Positions 52,447 through 61,019 of a DNA stretch of 64,000 nt are shown here, in pieces. The DNA comes from CAIYRG01 sp036273455 (GTDB lineage Bacteria > Pseudomonadota > Alphaproteobacteria > Micropepsales > Micropepsaceae). The notes under the pieces are model-generated. The model made no database searches. It had not been told where the DNA came from and saw only the letters and a list, made by a program, of their open reading frames with translations. Positions within the stretch are counted from its first letter, which is position 1; each line of letters begins with the position of its first letter. A program made the translations under genes and the position numbers. Location: contig DASUHP010000133.1 of NCBI GenBank assembly GCA_036273455.1, positions 62,001-126,000 of the forward strand, read 5' to 3'.

Positions 52447-52985
52447 TCGGGCCGCCCGATTTTGTTGCGCAGGATCAGCACTGACATGGCGGCGGCGGCA
52501 AAGGAGAAGATGGCGTTGTACCCGGCAAGCGAAAGACCGAACAGCCGCCATTGCGCTTCGTCGCAGCGCACGATCTGCAATGGCTTGAACTCGTCCTGCC
52601 CGGGAACATAGCCGACGCCGGTGCACGCGGACGGGCCGGGCCAAAACTTCCATTCGACACCGGCATGAAACACACCGATTGCTCCAGAGACCACAAGTCC
52701 GGCGATTGCCAGCAGCGCCAATATACGGGCCCACCCGGATGGAAGAATATCGCTCCGAACAAGCCCGCCGCCAACCAGTCCCGCCGCAATCGCGACACCG
52801 TGCGGCCAACGCTGCCAGATGCACATTTCGCATGGCGCGAGACCGCCGAGATACTGAAATGCAAAAGCGCCGCCGAGCAGGATGAAGCTGACTGCCCCAG
52901 CAAACAAAGCCGCTGCCGTTGCGCCTGTCGTTTGACTCGAAAGGTGAACTTCGGCGCGCGTGCTCATCGAATCAGTCTGCCCCAC
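52443..52985 (-). CDS. Disulfide bond formation protein DsbB
   Basis: 180-residue inner-membrane quinone-linked oxidase that re-oxidises DsbA. Four helices; the first periplasmic pair is CEMCIWQRWPH, the second pair lies in SACTGVG and IVRCDE. Start at 52985 or at the inner ATG 52967. No dsbA nearby. Paired with coq7, which makes ubiquinone, its electron acceptor. Confidence 0.9.
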   Translation of the reverse strand: MGQTDSMSTRAEVHLSSQTTGATAAALFAGAVSFILLGGAFAFQYLGGLAPCEMCIWQRWPHGVAIAAGLVGGGLVRSDILPSGWARILALLAIAGLVVSGAIGVFHAGVEWKFWPGPSACTGVGYVPGQDEFKPLQIVRCDEAQWRLFGLSLAGYNAIFSFAAAAMSVLILRNKIGRPE

Positions 52986-53093
52986 CTCACTGTCCTTGCC
53001 AACAGCGCAAACGTCTCAGCAATACGCGATCAGTGAACTCAGTTTGACACTTCGTACAGCGTTCGATATTAACCAAATAACGATAAATTTGTG

Positions 53094-53121
53094 TTGTAAA
53101 ACAACGTCTTATTTTGATACT
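53094..53121 (+). promoter_or_regulatory. Candidate promoter in the 52986-53263 gap
   Basis: TTGTAA (53094-53099) and GATACT (53116-53121) are 16 bases apart in an AT-rich patch. A start near 53129 would give a 135-base leader to the YgjP-type gene, with a TGACGC/GCGTCA hairpin at 53236-53252. GTTGT-AAA-ACAAC overlaps the -35. Otherwise this 278-base gap holds no gene I can support. Confidence 0.35.
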
Positions 53122-53263
53122 CAGGAAGCGGGATTTTACGCTTGTGCGGACTCGGGGCGAGGGGTAAACGAATCCCTAAAGGGGGCGCATCCACACCGGT
53201 TGCGCAGAGCCAGAACGGCAAGTCATCACACTGGATGACGCTGATTGCGTCAGGGACTGCGGC

Positions 53264-54046
53264 ATGAACGGGAACAGAAAAAAAAAACGCGAAGAGAACA
53301 GCTTCACACCAGTTCGCCGCGTCAAGCGTGAGCTTCTCAAAATAGATGGCAAAACCGTTGAAGTGATTCTTCGCACCAATCCTCGGGCGCGACGCTTCAT
53401 TGTCAAAGTCGATCCATCGACCGGTGAAGTCTCCGTCGTTGCGCCGACGATCCGCTCGCTGGATCGCGCCCTGGATTTTGCCCGGAAAGAAAAAAGTTGG
53501 ATCGCGGGCCGGCTCGCCACAATTCCGGAGCCGGTTCATCTTGAGCTTGGCGCTACGATCATGTTCCGCGGCTCCGAATATGTGATTCGCACCGGCGACG
53601 GCCGACGGACGCCGGTGTGGATCGACCGCGATGCGCCGCGCCCGACCCTTCGCGTCACCGGCAGCGCCGAACATTCGTCCCGCCGTGTACTCGATTGGCT
53701 GAAACGCGAAGCCCGGCGCAAAATCGACGAACGCGTCATGTTCTATTCGGAACTGCTCGGGGTTCGGCCACGGCGGATCACGATTCGCGATACCTCCAGC
53801 CGCTGGGGATCATGTTCTTCGGCCAGAAGCCTCTCGTTTTCGTGGCGGCTGATTCTCGCCCCACCCGCGGTGCTGGATTACGTCGTCGCGCATGAAGTCG
53901 CCCATTTGCGGGAACTCAATCACAAGCCGCGCTTCTGGCGGCTTGTCGAATCCATGGGGCCGGAAGTCGATTCCAGCCAGGCCTGGCTCTCCGAAAACGG
54001 CGCGTTGCTCCATCGTTACGCGCCCCGCGTCCGCACACTTCAGTAG
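53264..54046 (+). CDS. YgjP-like zinc metallopeptidase-domain protein (DUF45)
   Basis: 260-residue protein with a basic N-terminus (Lys/Arg run) and a C-terminal DUF45 domain: SRWGSCSSARSLSFSWRLI followed by the zinc motif HEVAHLRELNH and FWRLVESMGPE. The HExxH fold suggests a metalloprotease, but activity of the family is mostly untested. The ribosome site is weak. Overlaps convergent yggS by 7 bases. Confidence 0.9.
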   Translation: MNGNRKKKREENSFTPVRRVKRELLKIDGKTVEVILRTNPRARRFIVKVDPSTGEVSVVAPTIRSLDRALDFARKEKSWIAGRLATIPEPVHLELGATIMFRGSEYVIRTGDGRRTPVWIDRDAPRPTLRVTGSAEHSSRRVLDWLKREARRKIDERVMFYSELLGVRPRRITIRDTSSRWGSCSSARSLSFSWRLILAPPAVLDYVVAHEVAHLRELNHKPRFWRLVESMGPEVDSSQAWLSENGALLHRYAPRVRTLQ

Positions 54047-54744
54047 CCTTCACGGCTGCCAAATATCGCAGTGCCCAGGCGAAGATGCGTGGCGCCGAAG
54101 CGAATCGCCGTCTCGAAATCATCGGTCATTCCCATACTGAGAAATTCGAGCCCGCATTCGCCCGCAAGTTTCCCCAACAGCGCGAAATGCAGGGCTGGCT
54201 CTTCATCCGTCGGCGGAATGCACATCAATCCAATCACCGGCAAGAGCAATTCATCGCGGCAATGGCGCACGAAAGACGCGGCTTCGCTCGGCGCAATTCC
54301 GCCCTTCTGCTCCTCTTGTCCCGTATTGACCTGCACGAACAGGCGAACGGCGCGCCGGGATTTTTCGAGTTCCTTTTTCAGGGTTTCCGCCAGGCTCCGA
54401 CGATCCAGGGAATGCACAAAGTCAAACAGCGCCACCGCGTCACGCACTTTATTGGTTTGAAGCGCGCCGATCAGATGCAGTTCAATCCCGGGATAGCGGT
54501 CCTTCAACCCGGGCCATTTCGCTTTCGCCTCCTGCACGCGATTCTCGCCGAAAATCCGGTGCCCGGCCTCGAGGACCGGAAGAATGCGTTCTACCGGGTG
54601 AGTTTTGCTGACCGCGATCAGCCGGATTTCGCGGGCCGGTGAGATGGCAGCCGACCGCGCGGCCTCAATTCGCGCATAAACGGACTTGAGGTTTTCCGCT
54701 GTCCTAAGCGAAACAGTCGCTGGTTCGGAGATCTGTGATGTCAT
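54040..54744 (-). CDS. YggS/PLPBP pyridoxal-phosphate homeostasis protein
   Basis: 234-residue alanine-racemase-fold protein binding PLP. IRLIAVSKTHPVERI has the PLP Lys, then FGENRVQEAKAKWP, HLIGALQTNK, and GLMCIPPTDEEP and FLSMGMTDDFETAIRFGATH, all diagnostic. The ATG at 54744 overlaps the start region of divergent thiE by 7 bases, leaving no intergenic promoter space. Confidence 0.95.
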   Translation of the reverse strand: MTSQISEPATVSLRTAENLKSVYARIEAARSAAISPAREIRLIAVSKTHPVERILPVLEAGHRIFGENRVQEAKAKWPGLKDRYPGIELHLIGALQTNKVRDAVALFDFVHSLDRRSLAETLKKELEKSRRAVRLFVQVNTGQEEQKGGIAPSEAASFVRHCRDELLLPVIGLMCIPPTDEEPALHFALLGKLAGECGLEFLSMGMTDDFETAIRFGATHLRLGTAIFGSREGY

Positions 54745-55358
54745 CGGCCCTGGAGATTGTGAAACTAGCAACACTGGCCAGCGCGCTCAATCGCGCCTCG
54801 CGCCTGCCGCCGCTCATCCTTGTGACGGACGACCTCCGCCTCCCCGATCCGGTTGACGCTGCCGCCGGTCTTCCGCGCGGCTGTGCAATCATTCTCAGGC
54901 ATCGTGATCCTGTCACGCGATCAACTTTGGCTCATCGTCTGCGGAAAGTCACACGCGAACGCGGCGTAATGTTGCTGATTTCGCAGGACGCCACTCTCGC
55001 GTGCAGCGTGGGCGCTGACGGTTTACATCTGCCGGAACGCTTGCTAGGCGCTGCGGCACATTGGAAATGCATGCGCCCCCGTTGGATTATTACCACCGCG
55101 GCGCACGCGACAGCATCTGTGGCCGCGGCTGCGCGTGCGCGCGCCGACGCTGTATTGCTGGCGCCGGTGTTTCCGACCCGCAGCCACCCGGACCGGTCAC
55201 CGCTTGGAGTTTTGCGCGCCAGCAATATCGCGCGCCAGAGCCCGGTGGCGGTGTATGCGCTTGGCGGCGTCAACGCCCGCACGGCAACGCGGCTTGCAGG
55301 TTCTGCGTTCGCCGGAATCGCCGGGATCGAATCACTGTCCGGCGGTCACAGCCGATAG
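54738..55358 (+). CDS. Thiamine phosphate synthase (ThiE/TenI family)
   Basis: 206-residue TIM-barrel protein. VGADGLHLPER, LLAPVFPTRSHPDRSPLG and VAVYALGGVNARTA match ThiE/TenI. It would couple hydroxymethylpyrimidine diphosphate and thiazole phosphate; TenI-type aromatase is the alternative. No thi genes or THI-box are nearby. Starts at ATG 54738 (GTG 54735 also possible). Overlaps the convergent porin gene by 13 bases. Confidence 0.8.
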   Translation: MSSALEIVKLATLASALNRASRLPPLILVTDDLRLPDPVDAAAGLPRGCAIILRHRDPVTRSTLAHRLRKVTRERGVMLLISQDATLACSVGADGLHLPERLLGAAAHWKCMRPRWIITTAAHATASVAAAARARADAVLLAPVFPTRSHPDRSPLGVLRASNIARQSPVAVYALGGVNARTATRLAGSAFAGIAGIESLSGGHSR

Positions 55359-56542
55359 GACAAACCGAGATAAACCGCGTCCATGCGAATATTCGGCAGT
55401 CCGTTGTAAAAAGCGCCGTTGTTGCGCGCGTAGTGATACCATTGCCACCCGCCCGTCAGCTCAATTGCCGGCGTAAAAAGATAACCGCCGCTGACCTGAT
55501 AACCGGTGATGTCGTAATCCACCGGACCCGCGGCATGTGCGTTCGATGTCTCGGCGCCCAATCGCCACCGGCCTCGTTCGACAGTTGCGGACAAATGATC
55601 GCCTTCGGTCGCCGCGCCCTGAAGCACATCATAGACATTCAGCAGCCAGGCATTTGTCCCCCGCCAGGCGCCTCCGGCCGTCAGTTTCGTATCATCTACG
55701 CTGTAGGCGAATTCCGCGCCCACCGACCAGTCGTACAAGTTCTGTCCCGCTGCCGTCGGCTGACGCTGGCTGCCCTGCGCATAACCGGCGGAGAGCCCCA
55801 CGGCGACACTGGAAATGTAATCGGTGTAGTTCGCCCCGACCTCCCAGATATCATGCGGGGCATTGGTCTGCGGATTTCCGGTCCACGGCAGAGGCGTGCG
55901 CACCGTCTCGGGCGTAAACGACGCGCCGAGCTGCAAACCAACCAAACGGGGGGACAGGAAATTGATCTTGGCGTAATTGGATGAGCTCTGGACCGCAGTC
56001 ACCTGTTTGAAAAACCGGCCGAAATCCCGGCCCGTATCGGGATCGCGGAAGAGCGAAATCACGCGCTGCTCCAGGCTGACTTGTGGATCAATCTCAGGGC
56101 CCGTCAGCGCCAGCGAGTAGGCGGCACCGTCGACAGCGCCGATTTCGAACCGGCCAAACCCGGTCTCCACGAATCCAAACAGGCGTTCCAGCGTATTGTT
56201 TCCGTAAATGTCTCCGGACAGATGGTCGTGCAAAAGAAGCAGATCGGTCCGCAGTCCGAAAATAATTCCATTGTCGAATATCCTTTGTGCACGGAGCCAC
56301 GGCCGCAGTTCTCCGCTGGCGACGCTGTGATCATATCCGGTCGGATCGGCTGGCCCGCCGGACTGCCAGGAATAACCAACCGCACCTCCGGCGGACCCGC
56401 CGAGAGTCAGATCGATGTCGTCGATCATCCAGTCCAGCGGCTCTGCCGGGAGGACGCTATTGTCATTATCGGCTGCGCGTGCCCCTCCCGCGGCCATGAC
56501 CAATGCGACGCCGAGCCACAGCGCCCGCGACTTCACCTTCAT
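55346..56542 (-). CDS. Outer-membrane porin
   Basis: 398-residue beta-barrel with a clean signal peptide (cleavage after GGARA) and a porin-type architecture: alternating aromatic strands, FGFVETGFGRFEIGAVDGAA near residue 140 (the loop-entry signature of general porins), and final strands ending AVYLGLSYRL. The ATG at 56542 has GGGGAG 9 bases upstream. Specificity cannot be predicted. Confidence 0.85.
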   Translation of the reverse strand: MKVKSRALWLGVALVMAAGGARAADNDNSVLPAEPLDWMIDDIDLTLGGSAGGAVGYSWQSGGPADPTGYDHSVASGELRPWLRAQRIFDNGIIFGLRTDLLLLHDHLSGDIYGNNTLERLFGFVETGFGRFEIGAVDGAAYSLALTGPEIDPQVSLEQRVISLFRDPDTGRDFGRFFKQVTAVQSSSNYAKINFLSPRLVGLQLGASFTPETVRTPLPWTGNPQTNAPHDIWEVGANYTDYISSVAVGLSAGYAQGSQRQPTAAGQNLYDWSVGAEFAYSVDDTKLTAGGAWRGTNAWLLNVYDVLQGAATEGDHLSATVERGRWRLGAETSNAHAAGPVDYDITGYQVSGGYLFTPAIELTGGWQWYHYARNNGAFYNGLPNIRMDAVYLGLSYRL

Positions 56543-56661
56543 TCCCCGTAACTCCCCTACTCCGGGCATCACTAATCGAGCCCGCGCCGAACGCAACCCG
56601 GTTCGTTGCGCGCCTGCTCCCCCGCAAGTATAAGTTCCCGTGGGGCAACAAGGATTTTCCC

Positions 56662-57750
56662 ATGCGTCTGATTATCGCGACTGCCGGGATTGCACTGCTC
56701 GCCAGTTCCGGTTCGGCCATGGCTGCCGATTGCACCAAGGGTTTACTGTGGCCTTATGTGCGCAATCCGGGCGATTGCCTCACGAGTACCGAAATCCAGG
56801 CCGGCAAAACCGGAGTCTACACCGGCCCTGCCACCGGCCAGGTCGATGTCAGTACCATCAAGCCGCCGCCCCAGGCGGTGTCGAATTCAACGCAGTGCAG
56901 CCATAGCTGGTACTGGCCCTTCGGCGGCGACAGTTGCGCGCCCGCGCCAGGCGAAAATGTCAGCAATTCACCCGGCTCCGGTGCGACGGCAGCCAATCCT
57001 GCGGTGAAGGACAATTCACCGGCAACGCAACCGTCGGCAGCCGCGCCTGCGGCCGGACCTCAGGCAGCCCTGCAACAACCTGCTCAATCACCGGCCGCAA
57101 TTGCTACCGCAACCGCGCCGATACAGCTTGCGCAGGCGAGCACGGCGGACTGCCACAAAGGCATTCTGTGGCCGTTTATTCGCGATGCGGGGGATTGTTC
57201 GACCCCGGCGGAGGTTAAAGGACAACCACCCGCGGCATATGTTGCGCCGGCTCCTCCATCGGCTTCGGTTACGCCGGTTGCTGCGGTTGCCGGTCCACCT
57301 CCGGCGGCCGTCTGCACCAAAGGAACGTTCTGGCCCTTCATCCGTGAGGCGGGAGACTGCGCAACTGCCGCCGAAAAGAGCAGCGGCAATGTTTCGTCAG
57401 CGCCAGTTGTGCCGAGCGCGCCCGCTGCAACGCCGATAGCGGCTGCTGCATCTCCGCCACCGGCCCCAGTGACACAGGCCGTTGCGGTTGGGAGTCCGCC
57501 GGCGGCGACGTGCACCAAAGGCACATTCTGGCCATTCATCCGGGGAGCGGGCGACTGCCTGACGGCCACCGAAAAGGCGAGCGGCCAAACATCCCCTGTC
57601 GCTGCGACCGCACCGGAGCAGACCGGGCCCGTACCGGCCGCTGCCCCGTCAGTCAGCAATCCTGGCGCGTGTCACAAAGGCCTGTTCTGGCCCTTTGTGC
57701 GCGAGGATGGCGATTGCCCGACGGGCGCGGACAAAACGCCGCAACACTGA
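56662..57750 (+). CDS. Exported Cys/Trp-repeat protein of unknown function
   Basis: 362-residue protein: signal peptide (cleavage after SGSAMA, residue 21), then six short modules joined by Ala/Pro-rich linkers of 30-70 residues. Five modules fit C-[TH]-K-G-x-x-W-P-[FY]-[VI]-R-x-x-G-D-C (16 residues Cys to Cys), one is a variant CSHSWYWPFGGDSC. Each module has two Cys, suggesting a small disulfide loop in the periplasm or outside the cell. AAGGA lies 7 bases before the ATG. I do not recognise a characterised relative. Confidence 0.75.
   Translation: MRLIIATAGIALLASSGSAMAADCTKGLLWPYVRNPGDCLTSTEIQAGKTGVYTGPATGQVDVSTIKPPPQAVSNSTQCSHSWYWPFGGDSCAPAPGENVSNSPGSGATAANPAVKDNSPATQPSAAAPAAGPQAALQQPAQSPAAIATATAPIQLAQASTADCHKGILWPFIRDAGDCSTPAEVKGQPPAAYVAPAPPSASVTPVAAVAGPPPAAVCTKGTFWPFIREAGDCATAAEKSSGNVSSAPVVPSAPAATPIAAAASPPPAPVTQAVAVGSPPAATCTKGTFWPFIRGAGDCLTATEKASGQTSPVAATAPEQTGPVPAAAPSVSNPGACHKGLFWPFVREDGDCPTGADKTPQH
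56731..57717 (+). repeat. Six-module intragenic repeat
   Basis: Modules at 56731-56778, 56896-56937 (variant, 42 bases), 57151-57198, 57313-57360, 57511-57558 and 57670-57717; five of them are 48 bases. Modules 4 and 5 are the most similar to each other (CTKGTFWPFIR in both), pointing to recent duplication. Confidence 0.9.
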
Positions 57751-57782
57751 TCGCCCATCTCCTGCCGCAATGAGCCGCGAGA

Positions 57783-57812
57783 TTGCGCCAAGGCTTGGCG
57801 AGTGACTATAAG
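57783..57812 (+). promoter_or_regulatory. Candidate promoter with embedded palindrome before the DUF3576 gene
   Basis: TTGCGC (57783-57788) and TATAAG (57807-57812) are 18 bases apart. Between and overlapping them is a perfect 15-base palindrome CGCCAAG-G-CTTGGCG (57786-57800), a possible operator, in the 116-base gap before the lipoprotein start. Confidence 0.35.
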
Positions 57813-57866
57813 CGGTGCAGGTTTTGCCGGCCGGGCCCATACCGTCCGGAGTTCAGGGAAGTTTTA

Positions 57867-58376
57867 ATGCGGACCATCCTTTTCGCCAGTGTTGCTCTGG
57901 CGCTCGCCGGTTGCTCGGTTTTCTCGGGCTCGGACAATTCGATGCAGCCTCCGGTGCCGGTCGCAACCGCCAGCTCCTCTGGCAGCAGCGCGCCCTGGTA
58001 CTGGCCCTTTGGAGGCGACAGTAGCGCTGATAATCCGGTGGCCGGGATGCCCCAGCTGGGCGTCAATTCCTATCTCTGGCGGGCCACTCTCGATACACTC
58101 AACTTCATGCCGCTCGCGTCGGCAGATCCGGTCGGTGGCATCATCATCAGCGATTGGTATGCCGCCCCGGAAAAACCCGATGAACGCGTCAAGGTGGATG
58201 TTTACATTCTCGACAAGCGCCTGCGTGCTGATGCCTTGAGAGTCACCGTGTTCCGCCAGGTCCGCAATGCCGCTGGCTGGGCTGATGCGAGCGTCAATCC
58301 GGATACCGGCGTAAAGCTGGAAAACGCGATTCTGTCCCGCGCCCGAGAGTTGCGGCTGTCCACGCAACCGCAATAA
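57867..58376 (+). CDS. DUF3576 lipoprotein
   Basis: 169-residue lipoprotein: lipobox ALAGC near residue 16, a Ser-rich linker containing APWYWPFGGDSS, then the DUF3576 domain (NSYLWRATLDTLNFMPL, SDWYAAPEKPDERVKVDVYI). This family is common in Alphaproteobacteria and of unknown function, often next to leuS-lptE as here. The WYWPFGGDS segment recurs in module 2 of the preceding repeat protein. A GGGAAG ribosome site precedes the ATG. Confidence 0.9.
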   Translation: MRTILFASVALALAGCSVFSGSDNSMQPPVPVATASSSGSSAPWYWPFGGDSSADNPVAGMPQLGVNSYLWRATLDTLNFMPLASADPVGGIIISDWYAAPEKPDERVKVDVYILDKRLRADALRVTVFRQVRNAAGWADASVNPDTGVKLENAILSRARELRLSTQPQ

Positions 58377-58391
58377 ATTCAGATCACCCGG

Positions 58392-58453
58392 GCGCAGAGA
58401 TATTCTGCGCACCCAACGCCGCAGGATCAATGCGGCAGTCTCAGCGCTGCTGA
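58392..58453 (+). promoter_or_regulatory. Three consecutive hairpins ahead of leuS
   Basis: GCGCAGA/TCTGCGC (58392-58410, 5-base loop, extendable to GGG..CCC), GCCGCA/TGCGGC (58418-58436) and TCAGC/GCTGA (58441-58453) follow each other in the 99-base gap. No T-run follows, so the first may act with Rho or be a leader structure rather than an intrinsic terminator. Confidence 0.45.
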
Positions 58454-58475
58454 CCAATGAAATCGAAGGGCCGCC

Positions 58476-61019
58476 GTGTCGCGCTACAACCCCAGGGAAT
58501 CCGAAAGCCACTGGCAGAGTGAATGGGAAACGTGGGGCAGCTTCCGCGCCGTCAACGATTCGGCGCTGCCGAAATACTACGTGCTCGAGATGTTTCCTTA
58601 TCCTTCGGGCCGCATCCATATGGGCCATGTGCGCAACTACACGATGGGCGACGTCATCGCCCGCTTCCGGCGCGCTCAGGGCTATAATGTGCTTCACCCA
58701 ATGGGCTGGGATGCCTTTGGTCTGCCCGCCGAGAATGCCGCGCGCGAGAAAAACGTGCATCCCCGCGATTGGACCTACGCCAACATCGCAGCCATGCGCG
58801 AACAGCTCAAGCGCATGGGCCTGGCGATCGATTGGTCACGCGAATTCGCGACCTGCGATCCGGAATATTATGCGCTGCAGCAGCAGTTGTTTCTCGATCT
58901 CTTTCGGGAAGGACTGGTTTACCGCGCTGAAGCCGAGGTGAATTGGGATCCGGTCGATCAAACTGTTCTCGCCAACGAGCAAGTGATCGAAGGACGCGGC
59001 TGGCGGTCGGGCGCGATCGTCGAGCGTCGCAAGCTGGCACAATGGTTTTTCAAAATCACCGCCTTTGCCGACGAGTTGCTGAGCGGCCTCGACAGTTTGC
59101 AAAAATGGCCGGAAAAGGTCCGGCTGATGCAGAAGAACTGGATCGGCCGGTCCGAGGGACTGCACTTTTCTTTTCAACTCAGACACGCGCCAGTCCCGCG
59201 GATTGACGTGTTCTCCACCCGGCCCGACACTTTGTTCGGCGCCAGCTTCATTGCGTTGTCGCCGGATCATCCTCTCGTCCAACAAATGGCGGCTGCAAAC
59301 GAGGCGCTCGCCGCCTTTGTGCGCGAATGCCACCAGGGCGGTACCGCGGAAGAAGCGATTGAGACCGCCGAGAAGCATGGCTTCGACACCGGGATGAAGG
59401 CGTTGCATCCCTTCGATCCTGATCGGGAATTGCCGGTCTATGTCGCCAATTTCGTATTGATGGCGTATGGCACCGGCGCGATTTTCGGGTGTCCTGCGCA
59501 TGATCAGCGCGACCTGGAATTCGCCCGCAAATACCGCCTGCCCGTCATTCCCGTGGTGGTGCCCGAAAGCACCAATCCAGACCAATTCGTGATCGGCGAC
59601 GAGGCCTATCTGGGGCCCGGCCGTCTTGCCCATTCGCGCTTTCTCGACGGCCTCGATGTCGAGACCGCCAAAGCCGAAGTGGCCGGCCGGCTGGAAAAGG
59701 CCGGTGCCGGCAAGCGCACCGTGCATTATCGGTTGCGCGACTGGCTGGTTTCCCGTCAGCGCTATTGGGGCTGTCCGATCCCGATCATTCACTGCGCGAA
59801 ATGCGGCACTGTTCCCGTGCCGCAGACGGAACTTCCCGTGCGGCTGCCGGACGATGCGGCATTCGATCAGCCGGGCAATCCCCTGGCCAATCACCCCTCA
59901 TGGAAGAACGTCCCGTGTCCCCAATGTGGCGGAGCGGCCAGCCGCGAAACCGACACGCTCGATACGTTCGTCGATTCCTCCTGGTATTTTGCGCGTTTCA
60001 CCAATCCCCGCGCCGGAACGCCGGTCGACCGCCGTGCTGCCCATTACTGGATGCCGGTCGATCAGTACATCGGCGGTGTCGAGCACGCGATCCTGCATTT
60101 GCTTTATGCCCGCTTCTTCACCCGCGCCATCGCAAGAGCGGGAGAACTGTCCGTACAGGAACCATTTGCCGGGTTGTTCACCCAGGGCATGGTCTGCCAC
60201 GAAACCTATCGCGATGAGAACGGCGACTGGGTGTTGCCCGAAGATGTCGAAAAGCGTGACGGTGGCGCGTTCCGACTCGACACGAATGTTCCGGTGACGG
60301 CCGGTCCGTCTGAAAAAATGTCAAAGTCGAAAAAGAATGTCGTCGCACCCGAAGCGATCATCGACGTTTTTGGCGCCGACGCCATTCGCTGGTTCATGCT
60401 GTCCGATACGCCGCCGGAACGCGACATTGAATGGACCCAGGAAGGGGCCGAAGGCTGCTGGCGGTTTATCCAGCGCATATACCGGCTGGTCGGCGAAGCC
60501 AAATCAGCATCAGCCGGTGGCGCCGCGGGGAATCCGGATGCGACGCTGGAATTGCGCCGCGCTACGCACCGGGCCATCGCCGCAGTCACCGACGACCTCA
60601 ACGCGCTGCGCTTCAATCGTGCCGTGGCGCAAATCTACACGCTTGCCAATGCGATCCAGAACATCACGGCCGCCGGTCCGGAGTCACGCCGCGAAGCCAT
60701 CGAGACGCTCGTGCTGCTGATCGGTCCGATGATGCCGCACCTTGCCGAGACGTGCTGGAAAGAACTGGGCAAGACGATGATGCTGGCATCCGCGCGCTGG
60801 CCCAATGCCGATCCGCGGCTGGTGGCGAGCGACACGATCGTGATTGCCGTCCAGGTCAACGGCAAACGGCGCGGCGAAATCGAGATCCCCAGGGACCTGA
60901 CGGAGGAAGCGGTAAAACAAAGCGCACTTGCTCTCGAACCCGTCCAACGCGCGCTGCAGGGCAAACCGCCGCGCCGGGTCATTGTCGTACCGGGGCGCAT
61001 CGTCAATGTGGTGGCATAG
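58476..61019 (+). CDS. leuS: Leucyl-tRNA synthetase
   Basis: 847-residue class I synthetase. HMGH (HIGH box) in PYPSGRIHMGHVRNY near residue 48, the editing domain with FSTRPDTLFGASFIALSP and DHQR region, and EKMSKSKKN near residue 612 are intact; anticodon-binding and C-terminal domains are full. Start is a GTG with GAAGGG upstream. Confidence 0.98.
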   Translation: MSRYNPRESESHWQSEWETWGSFRAVNDSALPKYYVLEMFPYPSGRIHMGHVRNYTMGDVIARFRRAQGYNVLHPMGWDAFGLPAENAAREKNVHPRDWTYANIAAMREQLKRMGLAIDWSREFATCDPEYYALQQQLFLDLFREGLVYRAEAEVNWDPVDQTVLANEQVIEGRGWRSGAIVERRKLAQWFFKITAFADELLSGLDSLQKWPEKVRLMQKNWIGRSEGLHFSFQLRHAPVPRIDVFSTRPDTLFGASFIALSPDHPLVQQMAAANEALAAFVRECHQGGTAEEAIETAEKHGFDTGMKALHPFDPDRELPVYVANFVLMAYGTGAIFGCPAHDQRDLEFARKYRLPVIPVVVPESTNPDQFVIGDEAYLGPGRLAHSRFLDGLDVETAKAEVAGRLEKAGAGKRTVHYRLRDWLVSRQRYWGCPIPIIHCAKCGTVPVPQTELPVRLPDDAAFDQPGNPLANHPSWKNVPCPQCGGAASRETDTLDTFVDSSWYFARFTNPRAGTPVDRRAAHYWMPVDQYIGGVEHAILHLLYARFFTRAIARAGELSVQEPFAGLFTQGMVCHETYRDENGDWVLPEDVEKRDGGAFRLDTNVPVTAGPSEKMSKSKKNVVAPEAIIDVFGADAIRWFMLSDTPPERDIEWTQEGAEGCWRFIQRIYRLVGEAKSASAGGAAGNPDATLELRRATHRAIAAVTDDLNALRFNRAVAQIYTLANAIQNITAAGPESRREAIETLVLLIGPMMPHLAETCWKELGKTMMLASARWPNADPRLVASDTIVIAVQVNGKRRGEIEIPRDLTEEAVKQSALALEPVQRALQGKPPRRVIVVPGRIVNVVA

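Noticed and set aside
52447..52833. N-terminal extension of coq7 by 129 residues
   Set aside because: The extension is the shadow of dsbB in another frame; the family starts near the ATG at 52446.
53041..53125. AT-rich patch as an alternative origin or mobile-element scar
   Set aside because: No DnaA-like boxes, no terminal repeats and no duplicated flanks; a promoter explains it better.
58377..58475. T-box riboswitch controlling leuS
   Set aside because: No T-box sequence, specifier loop or terminator-antiterminator with a T-run is visible; only simple hairpins.
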